From: Pirellulales bacterium | Lineage (GTDB): Bacteria > Planctomycetota > Planctomycetia > Pirellulales > JAICIG01 | Reading direction: 5' to 3' | NCBI GenBank assembly: GCA_035533075.1 | Contig: DATLUO010000049.1 | Span: forward strand, 1 to 36,049 | Length of the DNA stretch: 36,049 nucleotides | Shown here: positions 19,425-26,689 of the stretch, in pieces | Layout of the letters: every line of letters starts with the position of its first letter | How positions within the stretch are numbered: position 1 is the first letter of the stretch | The notes under the pieces: model-generated | Database searches by the model: none | Told to the model about the DNA's origin: nothing | The model's input: only the letters and a program-made list of their open reading frames with translations | Position numbers and translations under genes: made by a program

Positions 19425-19755
19425 GGCCAATGCCAGGCAATCGGCCGTGCGGCCGCAGCCTTGCCCCAGTTCCTTCACCACGAAGCCCAGGCTGCGAAAG
19501 GCGTCGGCCGTGCGCTCTTCGAACAACAGCGGGACCGGTTTGTCACCGTCGGCCGCTCTGTAGGGAACGCCCTCTGTGGCGTTCCGCTCCGTGGCGTTCC
19601 GCACACCCCGCGCCAGATCCGCCAGGTCGCACAATGCGGCCGGCAAGAAGGGAAACCGCACGCCCGCGCCGCCGTAGCATAACCGTCCTCGGTTGTGATC
19701 ATCACGGTTGTAGGTGCGGCTGCCATCTCCGCGACCATCCACATCGGCCTCTTCG
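19423..19755 (-). pseudogene. Left copy of the duplicated gene fragment flanking the CRISPR island
   Basis: Read on the minus strand this segment encodes DGRGDGSRTYNRDD, then GAGVRFPFLPAALCDLADLA, and PLLFEERTADAFRSLGFVV followed by GQGCGRTADCLALAP. It is homologous to 26742-27027 in the same orientation. At least three differences between the copies fall at third positions of this frame (GAT/GAC, AAC/AAT, CGT/CGC), so both descend from a real coding sequence. The fragment has no start and no natural end, and it is interrupted by a TGTAGGGAACG-type palindromic unit at 19557-19601. The FEERTADAFRSLGF...ADC pattern recalls the N-terminal part of a PD-(D/E)XK nuclease domain, but this is uncertain. 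Confidence 0.7.
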
Positions 19756-20192
19756 GCGCGCCGGGGCCCGCGGCGCCGTGGTCTTTGGCGGCGGGGCCGC
19801 CGTTTCGTCGCGGTTTTTTCACGGGAGGGTCATTCATGGGCCGGTTCCTCTTTGTTGAAATCCGAAGCAGGGGGGTTGGTTCGCGGCCTTGGGGCACGGT
19901 CCGTTGGACTGCGCAAAATCGTCGATTTCGGCCGTCAAAAAAAACGCCCAAAGCTGACGCGGAATCTGTTGCGCTCGCCACCATCCAGGCTTGCCCCGCT
20001 GGAGCGGTGATTGAACGCCAGAGACCGATTGCCACGGTTCGTCGGCCTAAAAGCTTCCCTCCTTTTACCCGCCGGCTGGCTTGGGATGTGCAAAGTGAGC
20101 ATGGCGATCCGCGCGACGAGCGGCCCGCCACGACCGGCCAACGGTGAGCGCTGCGCTCACCGTTAAACAGTGCGGATTTGGCCGGTCCGCCA

Positions 20193-20218
20193 CGGCTATT
20201 GCAAATTTGCACGAGCCG
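20193..20218. repeat. Hairpin with GCAAATTTGC core, copy 1
   Basis: CGGCT-ATT-GCAAATTTGC-ACG-AGCCG. The core is a 10-bp palindrome and the 5-bp arms are complementary. A further outer pair CCGCC (20187-20191) and GGCGG (20227-20231) extends the symmetry. Confidence 0.8.
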
Positions 20219-20477
20219 CAAAACACGGCGGATTTAGGCATGGTATACCCCAGAAGAGCGGGCTTGGCGGTGGTTCCCCGTTCGCCAATCTCCGTGGCGC
20301 CGAGAGCTTGCACGCTTGCGTCCGCCGCCTTTCATGGGATCTTGTCTGCTGACTTTAGCCGGCCGCTGGCTTGTGGCGCATCGGGCAGCCAACTGCGCAG
20401 TTGCATGTCCGCCAGGTAAAGCGGCGTGGCGACACCCCACCGGTTAGCTACGCCGCAGCGAAAACCCCCGAGAAATC

Positions 20478-20505
20478 CTCGTTATTGCAAATTTGCACAA
20501 ACGAG
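20478..20505. repeat. Hairpin with GCAAATTTGC core, copy 2
   Basis: CTCGTT-ATT-GCAAATTTGC-ACA-AACGAG. The same ATT-GCAAATTTGC-AC core as copy 1, 285 bases away, but with a different and again fully complementary 6-bp arm. Confidence 0.8.
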
Positions 20506-20749
20506 ACGGCGGGCGGCGGCGCGGAAGCGGCGGCTCAGTATACGGGCAGGCGCCGTCGGCCAGGAAGCTTGTCGCCGCTCGGTTCCGTCGATCCCGCTCG
20601 CGACGCAGTCTGCGCGGCCCTTGGCGCCGTCTCGGCTTCCGCGATTTCGTATCGCGGAGTGGACGGCGGCGGTCGCGTGGGCTAGGATTACGCCAAGCTT
20701 CATCTAAAACCTTCAGCGTCGACATCGAACCGCCGACTACTCCGCCTCT

Positions 20750-20785
20750 GTTGCGGATTGCTCGCAGGCCGGGATTGGTTACACT
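20750..20785 (+). CRISPR. Single (solo) type II-C CRISPR repeat
   Basis: A 36-base unit starts GTTGCGGATTGC and ends GATTGGTTACACT. It was identified because it complements the tracrRNA anti-repeat at 26433-26467: GTTGCG pairs with CGCAAC, a 6-7 base internal loop follows, then CGCAGG and CGGGATTGGTTACAC pair with one C-U mismatch between them. That stem-bulge-stem layout is the normal repeat:anti-repeat duplex. The GTTG start and the TACACT end resemble Neisseria-type II-C repeats, whose 3' end carries an extended -10 promoter. The crRNA sense is the plus strand, facing the minus-strand cas operon. No second copy was found, so array size is one. Confidence 0.8.
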
Positions 20786-20834
20786 CTCCCGCCCGGAAGT
20801 CGGCAATTGACATGACCTTGCGGCCGTTGGGGCG

Positions 20835-21164
20835 TCAGAAAAGTTCGAGTTGATCGCCGGGCAGTTCGACCGGACGGCGCATTTTCCCCCAAAAAATGCG
20901 CATCCGCTCGAACTGCTTGTCGGTAATGGTGATGATCCGGACTTCGCCATCAGGGGGCACTCCGCGCTCGACGCGCTGAATGTGGATCGCCGCATTCTCC
21001 TCGCTCGGGCAATGCCTCAAATAGACCGAAAACTGCATCATTGTAAAGCCGTCTTCCAGCAGCAATTTGCGGAAGCGCGCGTACTCCTTTCGGGCACGCT
21101 TGGTGTCGACGGGCAGGTCGAACATCGTCACGACCCACATGCATCGGTATCCGCTGATTCGCAT
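20835..21164 (-). CDS. cas2: CRISPR-associated endoribonuclease-like protein Cas2
   Basis: A 109-residue Cas2 from the ATG at 21164; an internal ATG at 21140 would give the common short start MWVVTMFDLPV. Cas2 is the dimeric bridge of the Cas1-Cas2 spacer integrase. Seen: VVTMFDLPVDTKRARKEYAR (beta-1 and the conserved Asp), FRKLLLEDGFTMMQFSVYLR, and VRIITITDKQFERM. It overlaps the 3' end of cas1 by 37 bases (13 with the shorter start). The solo CRISPR repeat is 49 bases beyond its stop codon, on the opposite coding sense. The protein looks intact. Confidence 0.95.
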   Translation of the reverse strand: MRISGYRCMWVVTMFDLPVDTKRARKEYARFRKLLLEDGFTMMQFSVYLRHCPSEENAAIHIQRVERGVPPDGEVRIITITDKQFERMRIFWGKMRRPVELPGDQLELF

Positions 21165-22072
21165 GGCCGGGGAATCTCCAATCGGCGTGCCGCGCCTTGA
21201 AAGCACTGCACCAACGACGCCGCGTAGCGGTGCAGGGCGACCAGCAGGGGGCCTCGGCCCTCGTCGGTTTCCGTGGGGACGGCCAGCAATTCCAACAGCG
21301 CGGCCTTCGTCGGCTGATCGAGTTCGTTCTGCCCGGCCACGAGCAACTGCCGCACGCGCTCGTCGACGACGGGGCGCAACGGTTCCAGCAAGTCGTCGGC
21401 CAGGCAAAAGGCATTCGCACGGTGCGAATGGTGCAGGCCCAGCGAGGGGAGCAGTCCCGCGGCCACGAGCGCCCGTGCCACCGCCGCGCGCATCACGGCA
21501 TAGCCGTAGTTTAGAAGCGCGTTGGCACCGCCGCCGTCGGGATCGCGGCGGAAGGTGGCGAAATCGGCGCGCCGATCGTCGGGCGCCTCCGTCAGCCAGG
21601 CCGACCAATAGGTCTTGGCGGCTTGTGCCTCGCGGTTCGTCGAATCGCCGGAGCGCACTTCGCTGGCGAGCTGCAGCAGCCTGCGGTGCGAGGGCGAGTC
21701 GGCGGCGAGATTGGCCGCCTGAGCGCGGATTTTTGCCTGCACGATCTGCCGCCACAAGCGTTTGCAGAGGGGTTTGCCCGCCTCGATTTGTTCGCGCACG
21801 CGCCATACCACTTGGCTGTGGTCCGCCAGCGGCACCAGCATGGCGACCGGCAAGTGGTCGCGGCCACAGATCACCAGCGTGGCGTCGGCCTGCGCCAGCG
21901 AGGCCAGCGCGGCGTGCGTATAGGTGGCCTGCGGGTGGTCGACGACCACCACGCCGATGTCTTCGCAGGGGATGCTGCCGACCGTTTCGTCGCCGCGCTT
22001 GAGCGTGAGCTGATTGAGCCGCACGCAGAGGTGCGCGGGTTCGCGGGAGACTTCGATGGTGCGTTTAATCAC
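21128..22072 (-). CDS. cas1: CRISPR-associated endonuclease Cas1
   Basis: A 314-residue type II Cas1 integrase, started at the GTG at 22072 because the family N-terminus is (M)IKRTIEVSREPAHL; a TTG at 22099 would add nine atypical residues. Cas1-Cas2 inserts new spacers at the leader repeat. Seen: LVICGRDHLPVAML, NREAQAAKTYWSAWL with the first metal-binding Glu, LLPSLGLHHSHRANAFCLADDLLEPLRPVVDE with the catalytic His and Asp. All three metal ligands are present, so it should be active even though only one repeat is seen. It follows cas9 by 99 bases; a 14-bp perfect palindrome ACGCTAATTAGCGT (22140-22153) lies in that gap. Confidence 0.95.
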   Translation of the reverse strand: MIKRTIEVSREPAHLCVRLNQLTLKRGDETVGSIPCEDIGVVVVDHPQATYTHAALASLAQADATLVICGRDHLPVAMLVPLADHSQVVWRVREQIEAGKPLCKRLWRQIVQAKIRAQAANLAADSPSHRRLLQLASEVRSGDSTNREAQAAKTYWSAWLTEAPDDRRADFATFRRDPDGGGANALLNYGYAVMRAAVARALVAAGLLPSLGLHHSHRANAFCLADDLLEPLRPVVDERVRQLLVAGQNELDQPTKAALLELLAVPTETDEGRGPLLVALHRYAASLVQCFQGAARRLEIPRPCESADTDACGS

Positions 22073-22171
22073 GCGGCGGTTCTCACGGGCGGCAGCCAAT
22101 TACCATCCGTGTCACGATCGCGGTTCTTCCTACTACTTAACGCTAATTAGCGTCGAAGCGGAATTCCAGTC

Positions 22172-25100
22172 TCAATCCCTCACGAGCTCCGCAATTTTGC
22201 CGAGCGGGCTGACCCGGACCTTCGCGGCGTGGGGCTTGCCGGGCGGCGCCAATTCCTTCAGGTCGCTCGGCGTCGCCGTGAATTGTTCGCGCTTTGAATT
22301 CGGCACTTTTTTTCCCTCGGCGTCCTTGCGCTCACCGGCCGCACGGGCGTCCCAATGGGGCACCAGCACAATGCCGTTGGGCTTGTCGAGTTTAGCAACG
22401 ACGAAGTAGCCGACCGGCCCGGGCGGCTCACCTTTCTTCGCGGGCTTGCCCTTCATCATCAGCATCTCGCCCTCGCAGAGGCTCATCACAAACCGCCCGT
22501 CCTTCTCGTTGTCGGACCGGTCCACAAGCGGATGGGCCGACTCGATCTCCCGCAGCAGCGGGCGGTACTTGGCCCGCTCGGCTTTCGAGAGCTTGCGAAA
22601 ATCCGTCGGTTTTGGAATATCGGCCTTTCGTACCGCGCGCAGTTTGGCGAGCTTGCGCTGCGCGGCCTCGAACGCGGAAACGACCTCACCTTTCCAAACC
22701 TCGACTCCTTTCTTGTTCGCACGGACGCGAACCTCAATGTGATGATTATTTTGGCCGTCGTAAAGGCGTATCGACGTTGGATCATCGAGCTTCCGACGTT
22801 TCCCGGTCGCATAATCACAGTGATCGCGGCCAACGGTTACTGGGTCGTTGTTGCTCCACAGTAGAACGACGCTATGGATGGGTACGCCGCTATCCTGCGT
22901 AAGCGGCCCGTGAAGATCGATAGACCGTTTCAGTTCGACCTTTGTGAATGAATCAGGGTTCAGCCCACGTTGCTCAATCCGCCTTCGTAGTAGGCGTCGC
23001 AGACCGGGGTCGCGCACGATTCCACCTTTTTCAGGCTTTGGATCAACAATTCTTCTGGTAAAGGCATTTGACTTTATGAATCGACGAGCCGCCTTTTCCG
23101 CCTCCGGCGCAGACAGCCTCTTCTTGCCGACGCGAAATCGCCGTGCCAGTCGCTCGATCGCCTCGTCATCGCTCTCTTCACGGGGTAGACGTAGATGCGT
23201 CGGCTTTAGGAAGTCCGTTGGTGCCTCGCCAATGACTGCCTGGCGTACGGTTACACGCGTCTTGACGAGCTCACAATGGACTGTTCCGTTTTGCTTCCAA
23301 ACATCGACCACGGGTCCATACTGCGTTGCTTTATGCAGCGCGCCGATGAGCTTGCGCTTCACATGGCGGTGACAGACTGGCCGCTCCACCGGGCCGTCGC
23401 CAAACACCGCGTCCTCGACCGCCTCGCGCAATTTGTCGCCGGTATTGAAAGGCCGCGGCGGCGAGATGGGATGGGCGCGGCGGTAATTCTCCATTTGCTG
23501 CTCGTCGGCCGTGTTGACTCCCTCGACGTCGGCCCTCATCTCGCGCTTGTCCCAGTCGGCGCGAACCTGTTCCGTCGTCAGTGCAATGACAACCGCGTCG
23601 ATCGCATGATGCCGATGATCGCCTCGGTCCTTTTCCCTGCGCTGTTGTTCTTGCTCGGTGGTGAGTCCCTTCCGCTTTTTGTCATGGCGATCGAAGAACA
23701 GCCCCCACTCGCGCCGCAGGCGGCTGGTCCAGATGCCGTCGGTCGTGAAAATGCGCCGCTCCCCGCCCCGCTCCGGCAAGCCCTTTCCGTCGTAAATGGC
23801 GTCGGCCAGGTAGGCCATCACCTGGCGCGTGGCGTATTTCGTCGCCGCCTCCTGCCGCGCGGTCATTTCCCGGATGTCCTTCACTTCCTTTTTGAACTGA
23901 TCGAGCTTCGCCTTGTCATCCCAGGCCCTGAAATAGCACGACCAAAGAGCCATGCCGTTGGCGTTTTTCATGTCGGAAGCCTTGGGGCGTTCGACGTCGG
24001 CATACATTTTTTCAGCCCAAGCAATGCCTTCGGCGAAACCTCCTGGGAGCGTCAACTCCCAAAATTGACGCGGCGTGCGCCGCTCCATCTCGCGGTTGCA
24101 CTTGGTATGTGCGAGGACGATGTTGCCAAGGCCGTTGTGACCGCCGCTAGCGCGTGGGATGATGTGAGCGACTTCGCATCCTTCGCCGATGGCCGCCTTG
24201 CGGAGCGTCAGGCCATCGTTCCCGTCGGGGCCGATCCGCTTTCCGCATAGCGGGCAAATGCAACCTTGCTGGACGGCCAGTACAACGCGGTCGACCGCCG
24301 CGCGCTGCTGCGTCGCGCTCACGGAGTGAAGATTGAACTCCTCGAGGATGTCATTCCGAATTCGATTCCGTAGGCGGTTCTTGAACAGCAGCCGGTCGGC
24401 GTCTTTTTTCCCCATCCGTGCTTCGCGGGCCAACTCGATAAACACGTAGTCGGGCCGCCTGCGAAAGGTCACCATATACTCGACCAGGTGCCGCCGCACC
24501 TCGTGGATCGCTTTCCGCACGACCGGATTGCTGAGAAGCGGGGCGGGCGGCGGCTCGGCAAGCGGCTTGCCGTCGCAATCGAGCACCGGCTCACCGTTGT
24601 GGTACAGGACGTGTTTGGCCAAGTAATGGCGGTCCCTCGCTGTGGCGCCCTTGGCGCCCGTGGCATAGCGTTTGAATTCAGGCGAATTTTCAGCGTTCTC
24701 GTGCGCTTCTGAAGACGATAGCCCTTCCTCCAGCAGCGCCTCTGTGAGCTTTCGCTTGACGGCCTGAGCATGAGCCTTTCGGGCCTCGATCTGTGTCATC
24801 CAGCGATGTCGGGCGGGGTCGAAAGCGGTGTCTTTCCGCCAACGAACTGGAATCTGCCCGTCCTGGCCATCCACTTCCGTAAACGCCTCATCCATGTAAG
24901 GAAGGATTTTGCAGACAGCGCGGCGACTCATTTTCAGTCGCTTGGCATCGAGCTTGGGCCGGCGTTTCCAGGCGGCGACGAGCGCATCCGCCTGAGTTTC
25001 GGAAAGCGCGGCCCACGTCATCACGCCGCTTTTCAAACGCTCCGCCGCACCCTCTTGCTCGGGATCGAATTTCAGGATTGCGCGATTGATTCCCTCGCGG

Positions 25101-26374
25101 ACGTTCGCCCGCATTGCCGACCATTTGTCGAGCGTTACCGCGCCGTGGACGATCTCGCGGCTGAACCAGTCGGTGTTAATCTCGCGGTTTTCATCGGCCT
25201 CGATGTTGAAGCGAAATTGGCTGTGCTTGCTGAACCGTTCGCCCCAGCCTTCATCCGCGGTGCCCATGAGCCGCCGCAGATCGCTCACCGTGACTTTCGT
25301 TTTCGGGCGCTCGGCCGCCGAACCGTTTGCCTTCTTGGTTTTCTTGGGCTTTTCCATGCCGAGCGGCCCGCTCAAGTAGGCCCTGATTTTCTCGCGTTCC
25401 TCGACCGTGAGCGGCCGCGGCGGCTTGCCGCGTTCAATGATCTTAAGATTGTTTACTGTCTCAATGACGAGGTAGCACGAGGCGTACATGTCAGCGTGCG
25501 GGGCGCAGCGTTCCGTGGGCTCGAGAACGCAGCGCCCCAAGGTGCCAAGATCCCACGACGCCCGGCGCTGGCCGAATAGTAAACCGCGATGACGCCAAAT
25601 CGCGTCGCCTGATTCGTCGTCGAGCGTCCGGCGCAGTTCATCCGTGAGCAGCGGCGCCGGCTCGCCGGCGAGCGACTTTTGCTTATCCCAAAGCCGGCGG
25701 AATTCATCGCGGATCATTTCGCGGTCGGCGCAGTGCTCATAGATGCCTGGTTTATTGCGGACCGCCGCGCGAAACTCACGTGGGCCTTTGCGCTTATCGG
25801 TTGGTCGCCGGTCCGGTGTGGTAATGGCGGTCACGCGCTGGGCCCGAATTGCGGCGATGAATTCGCCGAACGTCCCCACGTTCAGATCTCGCATTTTTGC
25901 GCGCACTTCGTTGATGGCGGCCTTCACTTTTCCGTCATCGCCGCTGTCACCGTCATCGGTTTCGTCGGGTTCGGCGAGTTTGAGTCCGAGCGCGCCGCGA
26001 CGCTGCGCTAGGTGCAGGAGTACGCGACCAAACTGATGTGCCGTCAGCGGCTCAGCCAGACCTCTGCGCCGCAGTTCCCAAGGGTCCGTGGTTTCCAACA
26101 GCCGCTTGAATTCCTCAGAGGTGGGTGGCAACAGGCCCACCTCGATGAGCTTCAACCGCAACTCGCGTTTTCGCGTGGCCCGCCGCCGTAGCGTGATTCG
26201 CGTCCGCCGTGTCATGCGGCGCTTGGCGTTCTTCGGATCACCGCGCTTGTCGTCCGACTCGTCAACGCCGGCAGGGAAGATCGAAACTCCCGCGGTGATT
26301 TCGCCGCTGTCTGTATCGGTCCACACGGAGCCGACGGAGTTGGAACCAATGTCGAAGCCGAGGTAGGTAGGCAT
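22172..26374 (-). CDS. cas9: CRISPR-associated endonuclease Cas9 (type II-C-like, large)
   Basis: A 1400-residue Cas9, long for II-C (commonly about 1000-1150). The ATG at 26374 gives MPTYLGFDIGSNSVGSVW, the RuvC-I start with catalytic D8; upstream in-frame codons lie over the tracrRNA promoter. Domains in order: RuvC-I; Arg-rich bridge helix (RRMTRRTRITLRRRATRKR, about 50-75); a long REC region; RuvC-II FIELAREARMG with Glu near 646; a zinc-ribbon-like CPLCGKRIG; HNH CEVAHIIPRASGG...GNIVLAHTKCN with His737 and Asn760; RuvC-III DHRHHAIDAVVIAL near 920; then about 450 residues of wedge/PAM-interacting region. The residue before the HNH histidine is Ala736, where most Cas9 proteins have Asp. 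The frame is intact. cas1 and cas2 follow; no csn2 or cas4 is present. Confidence 0.97.
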   Translation of the reverse strand: MPTYLGFDIGSNSVGSVWTDTDSGEITAGVSIFPAGVDESDDKRGDPKNAKRRMTRRTRITLRRRATRKRELRLKLIEVGLLPPTSEEFKRLLETTDPWELRRRGLAEPLTAHQFGRVLLHLAQRRGALGLKLAEPDETDDGDSGDDGKVKAAINEVRAKMRDLNVGTFGEFIAAIRAQRVTAITTPDRRPTDKRKGPREFRAAVRNKPGIYEHCADREMIRDEFRRLWDKQKSLAGEPAPLLTDELRRTLDDESGDAIWRHRGLLFGQRRASWDLGTLGRCVLEPTERCAPHADMYASCYLVIETVNNLKIIERGKPPRPLTVEEREKIRAYLSGPLGMEKPKKTKKANGSAAERPKTKVTVSDLRRLMGTADEGWGERFSKHSQFRFNIEADENREINTDWFSREIVHGAVTLDKWSAMRANVREGINRAILKFDPEQEGAAERLKSGVMTWAALSETQADALVAAWKRRPKLDAKRLKMSRRAVCKILPYMDEAFTEVDGQDGQIPVRWRKDTAFDPARHRWMTQIEARKAHAQAVKRKLTEALLEEGLSSSEAHENAENSPEFKRYATGAKGATARDRHYLAKHVLYHNGEPVLDCDGKPLAEPPPAPLLSNPVVRKAIHEVRRHLVEYMVTFRRRPDYVFIELAREARMGKKDADRLLFKNRLRNRIRNDILEEFNLHSVSATQQRAAVDRVVLAVQQGCICPLCGKRIGPDGNDGLTLRKAAIGEGCEVAHIIPRASGGHNGLGNIVLAHTKCNREMERRTPRQFWELTLPGGFAEGIAWAEKMYADVERPKASDMKNANGMALWSCYFRAWDDKAKLDQFKKEVKDIREMTARQEAATKYATRQVMAYLADAIYDGKGLPERGGERRIFTTDGIWTSRLRREWGLFFDRHDKKRKGLTTEQEQQRREKDRGDHRHHAIDAVVIALTTEQVRADWDKREMRADVEGVNTADEQQMENYRRAHPISPPRPFNTGDKLREAVEDAVFGDGPVERPVCHRHVKRKLIGALHKATQYGPVVDVWKQNGTVHCELVKTRVTVRQAVIGEAPTDFLKPTHLRLPREESDDEAIERLARRFRVGKKRLSAPEAEKAARRFIKSNAFTRRIVDPKPEKGGIVRDPGLRRLLRRRIEQRGLNPDSFTKVELKRSIDLHGPLTQDSGVPIHSVVLLWSNNDPVTVGRDHCDYATGKRRKLDDPTSIRLYDGQNNHHIEVRVRANKKGVEVWKGEVVSAFEAAQRKLAKLRAVRKADIPKPTDFRKLSKAERAKYRPLLREIESAHPLVDRSDNEKDGRFVMSLCEGEMLMMKGKPAKKGEPPGPVGYFVVAKLDKPNGIVLVPHWDARAAGERKDAEGKKVPNSKREQFTATPSDLKELAPPGKPHAAKVRVSPLGKIAELVRD

Positions 26375-26396
26375 GTGAAAACCGAGCGCGAGACCC

Positions 26397-26425
26397 TTGA
26401 CGAAGCCGTCCGTGACATTTATCCT
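26397..26425 (+). promoter_or_regulatory. tracrRNA promoter
   Basis: TTGACG at 26397-26402 and TATCCT at 26420-26425 are separated by exactly 17 bases. A start about seven bases further, near 26432, coincides with the first base of the anti-repeat. The promoter lies just upstream of cas9, reading away from it. Confidence 0.7.
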
Positions 26426-26431
26426 GTTCCT

Positions 26432-26535
26432 CCGTGTAACCAATCCCGTCCTGCGGTTTTACGCAACAAGAGTAAATCGCAGGCACCGCCTTACGGCGAC
26501 CGCCGCAGCCCGCACAAACGGCCTGCGGCTTTTTT
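26432..26535 (+). ncRNA. tracrRNA
   Basis: About 104 nt, divergent from cas9. Parts in order: anti-repeat 26433-26467 (GTGTAACCAATCCCG, then U, CCUGCG, a GUUUUA loop side, CGCAAC), which pairs with the solo CRISPR repeat; a linker with AAGAGUAAAU; a nexus-like hairpin CGCC-UUAC-GGCG at about 26487-26498; and a terminator hairpin GCCGCAG...CTGCGGC followed by six T. The promoter, duplex, nexus and terminator together make the call strong. The RNA would recruit crRNA to Cas9 and permit RNase III processing. Confidence 0.85.
26502..26535 (+). terminator. Intrinsic terminator of the tracrRNA
   Basis: A 7-bp stem GCCGCAG (26502-26508) / CTGCGGC (26523-26529) with a 14-base loop, followed by T at 26530-26535. 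Confidence 0.85.
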
Positions 26536-26660
26536 GTTGCCGCTGCAGATTAACGCGCCTTCCGAGTGGCTGCAACCATTGTCCGGAATGCCATGCCAAG
26601 CGGCGGAGCACGCTCCTGCGTCCCGCCGTCTGCGGTCCACGGCCTACGTAGCTATTTGAC

Positions 26661-26689
26661 CCGCCATGGGAAACCAGGGCGGCTTTTTT
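26661..26689 (+). terminator. Second intrinsic terminator downstream of the tracrRNA
   Basis: CCGCC-A-TGG-GAAA-CCA-G-GGCGG-C followed by six T. The stem has one A-G mismatch and closes on a GNRA-type GAAA tetraloop. It is 150 bases beyond the tracrRNA terminator, so it either backs it up or ends a second transcript lying in 26536-26660. Confidence 0.75.

Larger units (their letters stand above)
19756..20749. other. Non-coding stretch between the left flank and the CRISPR repeat
   Basis: About 1 kb with no recognisable gene; open frames here have no family motif and no consistent start. It contains the two GCAAATTTGC-core hairpins at 20193-20218 and 20478-20505, a palindrome GGTGAGCGC-TGCGCTCACC at about 20143-20161, and an imperfect inverted repeat TTCCGCGAT...ATCGCGGA near 20637-20657. 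No second CRISPR repeat was found at the expected 60-75 base spacing. Confidence 0.55.

Noticed and set aside
19475-20221. Minus-strand frame across the left flank
   Set aside because: Comparison of the two flanking copies shows third-position changes in a different frame, so this one is not the selected frame.
20660-20697. GGCTAGGATTACGCC segment as an upstream degenerate repeat
   Set aside because: The alignment needs several gaps, the spacing is irregular and the GTTGCGG end is missing.
20817-20852. Possible second, degenerate CRISPR repeat starting CTTGCGG, 31 bases after the first
   Set aside because: Only the first seven bases agree well; the 3' part including GATTGGTTACAC is absent and it runs into the end of cas2.
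26212-26418. Small frame with a GGAGGA site and ATG overlapping the cas9 start
   Set aside because: It is in another frame inside cas9, shows no family features, and its ribosome-binding site lies in the tracrRNA region.
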